Origin: SXOA01 sp964444865
Lineage (GTDB): Bacteria > Planctomycetota > Planctomycetia > Pirellulales > Pirellulaceae
Assembly (NCBI GenBank): GCA_964444865.1
Contig: CAYUJE010000093.1
Location: 1 to 20,898, forward strand
Length of the DNA: 20,898 nt
Reading direction: 5' to 3'
Part shown: positions 1 to 8,005 of the stretch, in pieces
Layout: each line of letters opens with the position of its first letter
Position numbering within the stretch: the first letter of the stretch is position 1
Translations under genes and position numbers: made by a program
The notes under the pieces: generated by a model
The model's database searches: none
What the model was told of the DNA's origin: nothing
What the model saw: the letters and a program-made list of their open reading frames with translations, nothing else

Positions 1-799
1 GGCGGACTCCTTCAACGAGGCAGCGGGGTTCGTTGTCTTCCTGGCCGATGCGGATAATTTCTTCGAGCTTTGTGCCGGGCGGCACGGTGAATGTGGACTG
101 CTGGATGATCTGGTTCCCCGCGTCCAGTTCCGGCACAATGAAGTGGCAGGTCGCCCCGTAGGTGAGCATCCGCCCGGCGTAGGCGTCATGATAGGGACGC
201 AGGCCGGGAAAGCTCGGCAGCAGGCCATGATGCAAGTTGATGATTCGCCCGCCGGCATATTTCCAACAAGTGGCCGCGGAGAGGACTCGCATATAACGGG
301 CCAGCACAACGTAGTCCACGCCATAGCCGTCGAGCGTGGCAGCGAAACTATCTTCGTCGGCTCGCCCCTCGCTGTCACCCACCATTTCCCATGGCACACC
401 AAACTGCTCCGCAATGCCGCGGCAGGCGGGCCGATTGCCGATCAGGACTGCCGCTTCCGCTTTAATCTGCCCATCGCGAATGGCCCTCAAGAGCGCCAGC
501 GGCGGCTCGGGACGGTACGTGACGCAAATCGCCAGCCGCGGCTTCTCCGCCCGCTCTTCCGGCGACCAGACACGTATAGAAAGTTTTGTCTCGCGGGCAA
601 TCTCCTCCATCGCCTGCCGCACGTCCGCCAGCTTGTCAGCCGGCAGTTGCACCCGGAGGAGCATGGCGAAGAGAGCCTCCTCGTCATGGTCGTACATCTG
701 GATTTCGGCGATATTCGCCCCCAGCCCAGTTACATAATGAATGATCGGGTCCGCCAGACGAACATGATCGGGGCCGACAGCGGTGATGACTAGTTGCAT
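1..799 (-). CDS. purU: Formyltetrahydrofolate deformylase PurU (3' end beyond the window)
   Basis: Hydrolyses 10-formyl-tetrahydrofolate to formate and tetrahydrofolate, supplying formate for purine synthesis and balancing the one-carbon pool in the cytoplasm. Seen: translated from ATG at 799, the frame stays open to base 1 (266 codons, no stop yet). It starts with an ACT-like domain (MQLVITAVGPDHVRLAD, about residues 1-80) followed by a formyltransferase domain with VVLARYMRVLS, INLHHGLLPSFPG and ELDAGNQIIQQ. The Asn and His of INLHH and the Asp of ELDAG match the catalytic triad of the GAR-transformylase/PurU fold. The ACT plus formyltransferase order separates PurU from PurN and Fmt. The family is usually about 280-290 aa, so only a short C-terminal piece is missing. 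No clear Shine-Dalgarno precedes the ATG. The upstream gene is an SDR on the same strand, 135 bp away, with a large inverted repeat between. Confidence 0.93.
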   Translation of the reverse strand, partial: MQLVITAVGPDHVRLADPIIHYVTGLGANIAEIQMYDHDEEALFAMLLRVQLPADKLADVRQAMEEIARETKLSIRVWSPEERAEKPRLAICVTYRPEPPLALLRAIRDGQIKAEAAVLIGNRPACRGIAEQFGVPWEMVGDSEGRADEDSFAATLDGYGVDYVVLARYMRVLSAATCWKYAGGRIINLHHGLLPSFPGLRPYHDAYAGRMLTYGATCHFIVPELDAGNQIIQQSTFTVPPGTKLEEIIRIGQEDNEPRCLVEGVR

Positions 800-859
800 A
801 AGGAAAGATAGGACGCGGAAATGATAGGGCAACCGTCAAACGCGAAACAAACGTAATCG

Positions 860-936
860 AATGACGAAGCCCGAATGACGAATTTGAGGACACATTCACC
901 CTTCCATTCGCCATTCGTCATTCGGGCTTCGTCATT
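860..936. repeat. Perfect 24-bp inverted repeat between the SDR gene and purU
   Basis: Arms at 860-883 and 913-936 are exact reverse complements (left arm starts AATGACGAAGCCCGAATG) with a 29-nt loop. The right arm overlaps the first two bases of the SDR stop codon complement (935-937). There is no T-tract, so a classical intrinsic terminator is unlikely. It looks like an intergenic REP/MITE-type palindrome, though a single copy in this window cannot prove repetition. Confidence 0.75.
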
Positions 937-1693
937 ACCTCAAAAACCTTCCTCCATTCACATCCACCACCGCTCCATTCACAAATTTCCCCGCGTCACT
1001 GACCAGGAACAGGACGGCTGCGGCGACCTCTTCCGCCGTGCCGTTGCGGCCCAGCGGGGTTTCCTTGCGATATTGGGCCATCCGCTCGGGGGTGGTGAAT
1101 TCTTCGTGATGGCGGGTTTCAATGACGCCTGGCATGATGGCGTTGCTGCGCACCGCAGGAGCCAGTTCGCGGGCCAGCGTGCGGGTAAAGACTTGCAGGC
1201 CGCCTTTCGCAGCGGCATAGGCTCCCGCGCCGTTGGCTCCGCCAGTTTGCACCGAAAGGGAAAGGTTGTTGACGATGGACCCGTTTCCGCTGGCGCGTAA
1301 ATGGGGAATCGCACGTTGCGTCACCAGGAAGGCGGATGTCAAGTTGACGTTAAGGACCTGGTTCCAAAGTTCTAGCGAACAATCCTCAATCTTGGCCCGC
1401 TCCAAGACCGAGCCGGCATTATTGACCAGAATATCCAGACGCCCCGCCGCAGCGAAAGCGTCATCCACCAACTTGGTGGCTTGTGCCGGTTCCGCGAGGT
1501 CGGCGGAAAATATCCACCCGTCGCCGCCGTGCTTACGAATCTCCGCCAGCGTCTCTTCTGCTCCGGCCAGGCTGCGATGGCAATGGAGGACAACTTTGGC
1601 CCCCGCGCCGGCAAGTGCTTCCGCGGTTGCTCGGCCAATGCCGACACCCGCTCCGGTAATCAGTGCCACACGGCCTGTCAGATCAAAGGGATT
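935..1693 (-). CDS. SDR-family oxidoreductase, FabG-like (N-terminus lost in assembly gap)
   Basis: NAD(P)-dependent short-chain dehydrogenase/reductase; the substrate cannot be told from sequence. The 252 visible residues start at NPFDLTGRVALITGAG, so probably only a few N-terminal residues are lost in the N run. Seen: cofactor motif TGAGVGIG, the NNAG motif (ILVNNAGS), a catalytic Ser region (NNLSLSV), and the YAAAK catalytic Tyr/Lys, then a PGVIET loop and a C-terminal FVNGAVVDVNGG segment. This is the full classical SDR order and length (about 250 aa). It resembles 3-oxoacyl-ACP reductase FabG, but many SDRs share that pattern. It lies on the same strand as lgt upstream and purU downstream; its start codon and its distance from lgt are hidden by the gap. 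Confidence 0.9.
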   Translation of the reverse strand, partial: NPFDLTGRVALITGAGVGIGRATAEALAGAGAKVVLHCHRSLAGAEETLAEIRKHGGDGWIFSADLAEPAQATKLVDDAFAAAGRLDILVNNAGSVLERAKIEDCSLELWNQVLNVNLTSAFLVTQRAIPHLRASGNGSIVNNLSLSVQTGGANGAGAYAAAKGGLQVFTRTLARELAPAVRSNAIMPGVIETRHHEEFTTPERMAQYRKETPLGRNGTAEEVAAAVLFLVSDAGKFVNGAVVDVNGGRFLR

Positions 1694-1793
1694 NNNNNNN
1701 NNNNNNNNNNNNNNNNNNNNNNNNNNNNNNNNNNNNNNNNNNNNNNNNNNNNNNNNNNNNNNNNNNNNNNNNNNNNNNNNNNNNNNNNNNNNN
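1694..1793. other. Assembly gap: run of 100 N
   Basis: Exactly 100 consecutive N, the conventional size for a scaffold gap of unknown length. It removes the last part of lgt and the first codons of the SDR gene. Any reading frame running through it, such as one giving a 704-residue Lgt-SDR product, is an artefact. Confidence 0.98.
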
Positions 1794-3016
1794 ATCCATT
1801 GCGAAATCGTGAACGATGTTCCGAATTGCCCAGGTTCGTCGCTGCGGATCATCTCTAGGAGGAAACGCGAAATGGGATGAACGGTAATGAGCAAGGCAAA
1901 AATCTCTCCATCCCGTCGGCGAAATGGATACGCCAGCCACAGCAACCAGGCGAGCAGTGCCGCGTCGAGAGCCGCGTACAGCTGTGTCGGATGGATGGGA
2001 AGACTGCGGCCGGGCCAGTCGCCGCGTACAATACGATGGACGTTGCCCGCCGCTGTCGTCAACTCTACGGAACCATTGGATAGGCCGAAGCTGGCGAGGG
2101 CGTCGTCAAACGACTCGACCTTTTTCCCATTGATGAACGCAATTCTCTCGCCAGGTTGGACACCCGCCTTTTCTGCGGCACCACTTGCGGTAACTCGTTC
2201 AATAATCGCCTGGTCCGGATCCTGTTTTCCAATTTTCATTCCATACAGCAGCCCCAGTTCATGCTGCCGCTGGTACGGTGGGCTGTCTTGCAAATACGGT
2301 GCGGCTCGCGGCGGAAACGACATCGCCACCGGCCAGTCGCATTCGCCCCCATAGCAGCAACCGTTGAGAAAGCAGCCAATGCGGCCGAGGGCGGCACCAA
2401 CCACCATGCTGGGGGCGATGATGTCCAGCGTGGCCAGCACCGGCAAGCCGCGGCGGAGGAGATAGTAAATACCGAAGGGAACGCCGGCCAGCACGGAGCC
2501 GTAAACAACAAGCCCCCCCTTCGTGACATCCACCAGTGAGCCAAGAATTTCCTGGAACGTCGCCCCCTCCCGAAAAAACTGGTCGTGGTACTGAATAATG
2601 AAAAACAGCCGGGCCCCGATGATGCCGGGAAAGATCATCCACATCGCCAGCGAAGTGATCGCCTCGGGGTCGATTCCCATTTGCCAGGCCCGGTACATCG
2701 CCAGGCCGACCCCCGCCACCATCGCCAGCATCATCATCACGCCAAAGCCGCGGATGGGGATGCCCAGGGGTATTTTCGCTCCGGGAACTGGGCCGGGAGC
2801 AAACTCGATCATGTTCGGCAGGAAGAAGAGGATGATGAAGGCAACGATGCCGAAAAACGGCAGGTAACTGGCCGTTTCCTGATTCCAGCCTTGCTTCCGA
2901 ATCAGCCAGGCCATGATGCCGGTGCAAAGGATGACCCAGGCGATGAGCAACCAGCCGAAACCGACGACCGGCAAGCCATTCCATTCATACGGGATGTAAA
3001 ACAGGGTCGAACGCAA
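1794..3016 (-). CDS. lgt: Prolipoprotein diacylglyceryl transferase Lgt with inserted PDZ-like domain (C-terminus in gap)
   Basis: Inner-membrane enzyme that moves diacylglycerol from phosphatidylglycerol to the lipobox cysteine of prolipoproteins. Seen: several hydrophobic segments, the Lgt signature GRIGCFLNGCCYGG, HPTQLYAAL, and a late RSDEPGQFG segment before SQW where the gap begins. Between the signature and HPTQLY lies an extra block of about 80 residues (2015-2257) with PDZ features: GLLYG, AIIERVTASGAAEKAGVQPGE and RIAFINGKKV. The proposed start is TTG at 3016, giving MRSTLFYIP, with AAGGA placed 7 nt upstream and only 4 nt after the panC stop; an in-frame ATG at 3049 would add 11 residues and overlap panC by 29 nt. 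The segment usually holding the essential His (E. coli His103, HGG) reads GLVVYGSVLAG here, with Tyr. At least the last transmembrane segment is missing because of the gap. Confidence 0.9.
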
Positions 3017-3020
3017 TTTC

Positions 3021-3905
3021 TCATCCTTGAATTGCAGGTGTCTGACCATCAGGCCCCGGCAGCAGGCAATTATCGATCAGCCGCGTCGTCCCCACAAAGG
3101 CCGCAATCAGGGCGACGGCTGGACGATCCAGCCGCGTCGCTTCCGCCAGCGTATCCGGGTTCACGATCGTGGCGTAGTCAATTCGCTCGATTCCGGCCTG
3201 TTCCAAAACGGCTTGCATCTTCTTCGTGAGCTCGCTCGCCTCTCGCTCGCCGTGGCTCGCTAGTTCCTGAACTAGATTCAAGGCTCGCGACAGCGCTAGT
3301 GCCCGCTGCCGATCACTGGGAGAAAGATACCGGTTGCGGCTGCTCATGGCGAGGCCATCCGGTTCACGGATGATGGGGCAAACGACGATTTGGGTGGCCA
3401 CATTCAAGTCCGCCACCATTCGCTTGATTACCAGCGCCTGCTGAAAATCCTTCTGGCCGAAATAGGCCCTGTCCGCTGGGATGATATTGAACAATTTGAG
3501 AACGATCGTGGCGACGCCCCGAAAATGGACCGGCCGAAAAACCCCTTCCAGAGGCGTCGCCACTTGCGGCGGTTCGACGAAGGTGGAAGCATCTGGCGGA
3601 TACATCTCCTCGCGAGTGGGTACAAAGACCAGGTCGCAGTTCGCGCTCTCCACCAAGTCCAGGTCAGATTCGAGCGTCCGCGGATACTTGGAAAAATCCT
3701 CGTGCGGAGCGAACTGCGTCGGATTCACAAAAATAGTCGCCACCGCCACATCGCACTCGCTCTTGGCTCGCCGCACCAGGCTCAAATGCCCCTCATGGAG
3801 CGCCCCCATCGTCGGCACCAGTCCCACGGTCTTCACTCCGCGCTGCAATTCGCGCACGGCAGCACGCATTTCCGAAATTGTCGAAATCACACGAGGAGAC
3901 GCCAC
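3021..3905 (-). CDS. panC: Pantoate--beta-alanine ligase (pantothenate synthetase)
   Basis: Joins pantoate and beta-alanine with ATP to make pantothenate, the vitamin B5 precursor of coenzyme A; cytoplasmic. The 294 residues match the usual length of about 280-300. Motifs in order: PTMGALHEGHLSL (the HIGH-type nucleotide motif), IFVNPTQF, the D..YPRTLESD segment, GVFRPVHFRGVATIV, YFGQKDFQQ, and REPDGLAMSSRNRYL (the KMSKS-like loop). The start is GTG at 3905, 9 bp after the folK stop, with a GGAG inside the folK 3' end; a second GTG five codons later is possible. It is packed between folK and lgt, so co-transcription is likely. Confidence 0.96.
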   Translation of the reverse strand: MASPRVISTISEMRAAVRELQRGVKTVGLVPTMGALHEGHLSLVRRAKSECDVAVATIFVNPTQFAPHEDFSKYPRTLESDLDLVESANCDLVFVPTREEMYPPDASTFVEPPQVATPLEGVFRPVHFRGVATIVLKLFNIIPADRAYFGQKDFQQALVIKRMVADLNVATQIVVCPIIREPDGLAMSSRNRYLSPSDRQRALALSRALNLVQELASHGEREASELTKKMQAVLEQAGIERIDYATIVNPDTLAEATRLDRPAVALIAAFVGTTRLIDNCLLPGPDGQTPAIQG

Positions 3906-3914
3906 AACTTTTTT

Positions 3915-4934
3915 CTACTCCATCGCCTGCATGGCGGCTAGGACCTCGTGCTCGACATAGTCCAAATCCTCAGAAGGGAGCCAGAGTGTTGGTGGGCAAT
4001 CAGCGCGGCGGCAGAACTGTCGCATTTTGCTGTAAAAGTCCTTGTGCGCCGCCGAATGTTCCGGTTTGACGTCGAAGATGAACTCGGTGGCCAGCGAAGA
4101 AGGACGGGTGTCATTTGCCAGAATCCACCAGTGAACAGGATCTTCAAGGACGATCACGAGACGAGGCTGGACTATCTCTTGTCTCGCAATTTCCCAAAGG
4201 CTGATCGCAACTTTCGCGCCGGGATGGATTCCAGTTTGGCATTGGAATTGGACAAGGAGTTGGTCGTACCAGAAGTCACTTATGCGCCACTTTCCGTCCC
4301 CCTTCCAATTCGACTCTTCGATCAGTTGCGTGAGCTTCTCTAAATGATTTCGCAGTAGCATTTCTTCCTCTACCGACTCTCTTAGGATCTGTCCGTTGAG
4401 AGCAATCTCGAGGCATATGAGCATCTCATGCAGATCGAGAATGTTTGATTTGGCAATTGCGACATACTTCGCAGAGTCGTCAAGATTCTGACGAAGTCTT
4501 TTCACACTCCACCCATTCACCGGCCACACCATCTCCCCCGCAATTTCCGCTGCCGGCTCCAGAACGAACCGTCGGTAGCACATCCGCGGGTGAGGCAGTT
4601 CCAGCGTGGGCGTCTTCATCTCCACCCGGTCATAGAGCAATAAATCCAGGTCAATCACCCGCGGTCCCCAGCGCTCGGCTCGCACTCGGCCGACCTGGTC
4701 CTCAATTGCCAACAACCTGGCCAGAAACTCTTCGGGTGCAAGCGATGTCTCCAGCCGGGCCGCGGCATTAAGAAATTCACCCTGCTCCGGCCCACCTACC
4801 GGCTTGCTCTCTCGAAAACTGCTCACCGCCTCGACGCGAATCTGCGATTCTTCCCGCAGCAGTTCTATCCCCTTCCCGAGCGCAGCAGCCCGGTCGCCAA
4901 GATTTGAGCCGAGTCCAATGAGAGCGGTCGCCAT
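3915..4934 (-). CDS. folK: FolK (HPPK) fused to a degenerate nucleoside-kinase-like domain
   Basis: The N-terminal domain transfers pyrophosphate from ATP to 6-hydroxymethyl-dihydropterin in folate synthesis. Seen in residues 1-140: MATALIGLGSNLGD, FLNAAARLE, RWGPRVIDLDLLLY (the two Mg-binding Asp of D-L-D) and LELPHPRM. FolK normally ends near 160 residues, but this protein is 339 aa. The tail (about 157-339) has the outline of a deoxynucleoside kinase: KYVAI as strand 1, WRISDFWYDQLLVQF where dNKs have a W-x-x-SDY-like motif, and IVQPRLVIVLEDPV like the PDLVVYL strand. The Walker A (GxxGxGKT) expected after KYVAI is absent (AKSNILDLHE), so kinase activity in the tail is unlikely. Start: ATG 4934, because MATALIGLGSN is the canonical beginning; an upstream GTG (5009) lies in a repeat. 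A TATAAT sits 6 nt before the ATG. Confidence 0.92.
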   Translation of the reverse strand: MATALIGLGSNLGDRAAALGKGIELLREESQIRVEAVSSFRESKPVGGPEQGEFLNAAARLETSLAPEEFLARLLAIEDQVGRVRAERWGPRVIDLDLLLYDRVEMKTPTLELPHPRMCYRRFVLEPAAEIAGEMVWPVNGWSVKRLRQNLDDSAKYVAIAKSNILDLHEMLICLEIALNGQILRESVEEEMLLRNHLEKLTQLIEESNWKGDGKWRISDFWYDQLLVQFQCQTGIHPGAKVAISLWEIARQEIVQPRLVIVLEDPVHWWILANDTRPSSLATEFIFDVKPEHSAAHKDFYSKMRQFCRRADCPPTLWLPSEDLDYVEHEVLAAMQAME

Positions 4935-4940
4935 GACCGT

Positions 4941-4946
4941 ATTATA
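4941..4946 (-). promoter_or_regulatory. Possible -10 box directly before folK
   Basis: On the minus strand a perfect TATAAT ends 6 nt before the folK ATG, which would put the transcript start at or near the first codon (leaderless mRNA). No good -35 is visible; that place is occupied by the adjacent inverted repeat. Weak evidence. Confidence 0.3.
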
Positions 4947-4947
4947 C

Positions 4948-5028
4948 GTAGCCACACGCGGCCCGCGTGTCGGCTTCCGCAGTTGTGGCTCGAACCTTGA
5001 AGCCTGCACGCGGGTCGCGTGCGGCTAC
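4948..5028. repeat. 22-bp imperfect inverted repeat upstream of folK
   Basis: Arms 4948-4969 and 5007-5028 (left arm starts GTAGCCACACGCGG, the right arm reversed starts GTAGCCGCACGCGA) match at 20 of 22 positions, with a 37-nt loop. It is GC-rich and sits directly behind the folK promoter region. It looks like a REP-type element; copy number elsewhere in the genome cannot be judged here. Confidence 0.7.
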
Positions 5029-6001
5029 GGGGCAAAAAATGGGGCCGGAAGAGCGTCCGTTCTTCCAGTCCCCAATCAAGCCGACCGCGCGAGTCCTGCG
5101 CGGAATTCAAAAGGCGGGGGGGTCTCCGTTCCTCGACATGCGCCCGTTCGACGTTGGTCGCCGACTGTCGTTCCACGTTCAGTCGCCGCCCCCAGTTGCT
5201 CTTGGCCTTTCCTGATCGATTGAATGAAAGTCTCTCGGCGAAGCTAGTGACAAACCCCGCCTGGCTATCCGGGTTCCGAATCAATTTGAAAAATACTCGT
5301 GGAAAAACTCGCTCGTTACCGGCGCGCACCACGAGCGCCGATTATTTCGATAGTCTCTCTCACCTGCGAAGGGAGAACCCTCGCAACGCTAGCGCCAACT
5401 GCTCCCGGGCCGGCGCGCCAAAGTGTTCTGATCCGAACGGAAAAAACTCTCGTGTCGATTGCCCTGGGGAATCCTGGCTCACTCTACCTTATGACGCCTA
5501 AGCGAAAAAAGGTACGAACGATTTCACAATTTGTTTCACCCAACGCAAACACAACATTCAGCGAACAAGGCGTATTGTGCTAAGGTCTCGTGAATTGTCA
5601 AGCAAGGCAACAAAAAGATTTTTTCGCCGTGATAGCATCGCGATTTCGCCTCTGCGAATTTTGCGCATCTGCGTCTTGACAAATTCTCGCGACTCTTCCT
5701 GCGCCGCAGGACAGATGGTTTTTTGCGAACAAAAAGACTGCTATTTGTTAGTCACATCATCAATACTTTATGTTGTATAGCCACATCGAACTCGTCGACA
5801 TGTTCACGATACTAGCGAGATTGCTTTGATCGAGGAAACCATTCGCACCACACCAGAGTCGTTTTGCTTCGCAAAGGGCGATGCTCTCGCCCGCATCATT
5901 TTCCAATGCAATGGATGCGGAAAAGTCCCACGTGATTTTCAGTTAAGAACGCGGCGCAAATAACTTTTCGAGGTGACCCGTCTTGCGAGCGTAGCGAAGC
6001 G
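5029..6001. other. Gene-free region of about 1 kb
   Basis: No open frame here has a recognisable protein, a ribosome binding site and reasonable composition together; the frames at 5019-5501 and 5299-5583 look like chance. Composition becomes more AT-rich towards 5480-5800, with several A- and T-tracts. Small structures are visible: an imperfect inverted pair with core TTGTCAAG (about 5585-5601) and CTTGACAA (about 5675-5692), back-to-back hairpins at 5863-5875 (TTTGC/GCAAA) and 5876-5892 (GGGCGA/TCGCCC), and a short hairpin at 5992-6004 containing the stop of the next gene. No tRNA, rRNA or CRISPR pattern seen. Confidence 0.6.
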
Positions 6002-7972
6002 CTATCTTCCGCCACCCAGCGCCTTGACCCAGCGCTGTTGCAGTTCGGGGACTTTTTCGCCGTAGGCTTTTTCCAGGGCTTCGGCGGCCCCCAGGCCGGC
6101 TTTGATTTCCTTGACGAAGTCGAGGAATTTGCGGGGCTTGTACTGGATAAGAAAGGAGACCATAGCGTAGGCGGTGAGATGGTCCTCGGCCTGATAGTCC
6201 CGCAGGATTTTGGGGAACATGTCATTCCAGGGTCTGAGTCCTCCCGCGGCGGCCAGGCGGCGGACGGCAAGGGACCAGTCGGGGTCGATTTGCAGGTTGT
6301 TCAGGGCATACTCCAACGAGTTCACCCGATTGGCATGGAGCGTGGCATTTTCGCAGTACGATGCATAGCCGACGTTGAGCCAGGCGGGGTCTTTGTAGCT
6401 GGTGGCTCCGCGGATTTGATAAGACGACACAAGGGCGATGGCCTGGTGCTCAGGCGGCGGACCCTCAGGGGTATAGCGGTAGAAGATGGTGTCCTTTACC
6501 CACGAACCGGCCACTTCCCCCACTAGCGACCAATCCTGACGAGCCGGCCCTAGCACCGGATCCACCTTGAGCAGATTCACAAACTGGGTGTAGTTGGGCT
6601 TTTGAAAGAGAATGATGACATTGCAGTTGGCGGGACTGGTGCTGGTCAGTTCGATGGAACCGGTCAGGCCCTCAATGTGCTGGTTCATGGCTTCCAAGGC
6701 CAAGGCCACTCGCTGGGTATCGACCGGAGGCAACTGGCTGTGCAGCGCGGCCCGGCGGGTTTCGGCCCGCACCAGTTGCCAGTTGGTTTTCTTCTCCCAG
6801 TCTAGATGCACCTCCATTGCCGTCTTCAGTCGCACATCTTCGATCGCGGCGAGCTGACCATTGTCCGCATCCGGCTTGCAATTGGGGCAGAATTGCTCAC
6901 GAACGGCCTGCACCCCCTTGGGGACGGGCTGCCCTTCCATCCAGACATAGGGCTGCGGATTTTTGAGCGGCACCAGACCGAGCGCACGGCAGACTTCGCA
7001 ATCCGCGGTCGCCGGAGGCGGACCCTTGGCGACACCTTTCTTAGGCTCGACCTTCTTCGGCCCCGTTTTGGGAGCAGCTTTGCCGGGTTTGGTTTTCTCT
7101 TTGGCAGGGGGAACCTTGGCGGGCTCCGCGGCAGGCTCGGAAGTTTCGGGGGCAGGCTTTTCCGGAGAAGGTTTCGCGGGTGCGGGATTTTCTGGTGCTG
7201 GCTTTTCAGGAGTGGAGAGCGGTTCGGGTGCGGGAGTTTCCGGCGGCGTGGGCGTTGCCTCCGGAGCCGGCGTAGCAGGCGGAGTCGTTTCCGCAGGCGT
7301 GGTGAATTCAGCAGGGGGAGGTGAATTATCTAATCGAATGGGTGCTTCGGTCTCGGCGGGAACTGCGGCAGGCGGAGTTATTGCCGGGACGAGTTTATTC
7401 TTCGGTGTGGTGACTTCAGGCGAATCGTCCTCGGGGACCTGCGCCTTCTTCTTCACCTGGGCCACCGGTTTTCCCTTGCCGCTGGAAAGTCCCCCCATCA
7501 ATAGAAATCCACCGATCCCCAGGATGACGACAACCAGCAAGCCAATTCCACCGCCAATCCAAAGAGCGGACGAATTATCCTTGCCATGAGAATTCCGACT
7601 GAGGTTGCTCCGTTCCGAAGAGGTAGAGCGAGAGGAACTTCGCGGAACCACCGAAAGTTGAATCACCGGCTGCGGCGGCTCCTGAAGCTGCGCCGTCGGT
7701 TCGGCTGGTTGTTCGTCGACCAGGTAACCCTCATACACCTGCGAGTCTTCTGCCGCCGGCTCAGGTGCGGCCGCATAGGCCGGCGGGGGAGGAGGCGGAA
7801 GCGGCGGAGCGCCAGAGAGGACACCCGATGATAGGATCTTCGCCGTTACATTCTCGCCGCTGATCGAAAGGGCCATCTCCGACTGGCAAACCGGGCACCG
7901 CATCCGCCGCGTTTTGGACTGCGGATTCACCCGGAGACGCTTACCGCAACTGGGGCAAAGGATTTCAGCCAT
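6002..7972 (-). CDS. Zinc-ribbon, single-pass membrane protein with proline-rich linker; function unknown
   Basis: 656 aa from ATG 7972; two codons upstream an in-frame TTG exists, but MAEILCPSCG is the usual start for such proteins. Domains seen: an N-terminal zinc ribbon of the MJ0042 type (C6-x2-C9, C26-x2-C29); a Pro stretch near 57-64; one transmembrane segment at about 136-160; a low-complexity Pro/Ala/Glu/Lys linker at about 168-320 with PEKPAPE-like repeats; a second pair of CxxC motifs (C325/C328 and C362/C365); and a C-terminal globular part at about 370-656. That last part recalls the DUF1570-type peptidase-MA-like domains common in planctomycetes, but I see no HExxH, so catalysis is not supported. 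It begins 33 bp after rimO on the same strand and may be co-transcribed. The partner and role are not known. Confidence 0.8.
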   Translation of the reverse strand: MAEILCPSCGKRLRVNPQSKTRRMRCPVCQSEMALSISGENVTAKILSSGVLSGAPPLPPPPPPAYAAAPEPAAEDSQVYEGYLVDEQPAEPTAQLQEPPQPVIQLSVVPRSSSRSTSSERSNLSRNSHGKDNSSALWIGGGIGLLVVVILGIGGFLLMGGLSSGKGKPVAQVKKKAQVPEDDSPEVTTPKNKLVPAITPPAAVPAETEAPIRLDNSPPPAEFTTPAETTPPATPAPEATPTPPETPAPEPLSTPEKPAPENPAPAKPSPEKPAPETSEPAAEPAKVPPAKEKTKPGKAAPKTGPKKVEPKKGVAKGPPPATADCEVCRALGLVPLKNPQPYVWMEGQPVPKGVQAVREQFCPNCKPDADNGQLAAIEDVRLKTAMEVHLDWEKKTNWQLVRAETRRAALHSQLPPVDTQRVALALEAMNQHIEGLTGSIELTSTSPANCNVIILFQKPNYTQFVNLLKVDPVLGPARQDWSLVGEVAGSWVKDTIFYRYTPEGPPPEHQAIALVSSYQIRGATSYKDPAWLNVGYASYCENATLHANRVNSLEYALNNLQIDPDWSLAVRRLAAAGGLRPWNDMFPKILRDYQAEDHLTAYAMVSFLIQYKPRKFLDFVKEIKAGLGAAEALEKAYGEKVPELQQRWVKALGGGR

Positions 7973-8005
7973 AGTCAACAGCTTAGCCCATGATCAAGGG
8001 AAAAT

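Noticed and set aside
143..793. Plus-strand frame of 216 codons at the left edge
   Set aside because: It lies opposite purU, whose ACT and formyltransferase motifs are clear.
935..3049. A 704-codon minus-strand frame joining Lgt to an SDR
   Set aside because: It passes through 100 N; the two halves are separate families and the frame agreement is accidental.
5019..5583. Overlapping plus-strand frames in the gene-free region
   Set aside because: No ribosome binding site, odd composition and no family resemblance; they also start inside a repeat.
7013..7471. Tandem DNA repeat in the zinc-ribbon protein gene
   Set aside because: The pattern is low-complexity Pro/Ala/Glu/Lys coding sequence with irregular units, not a DNA-level tandem repeat.
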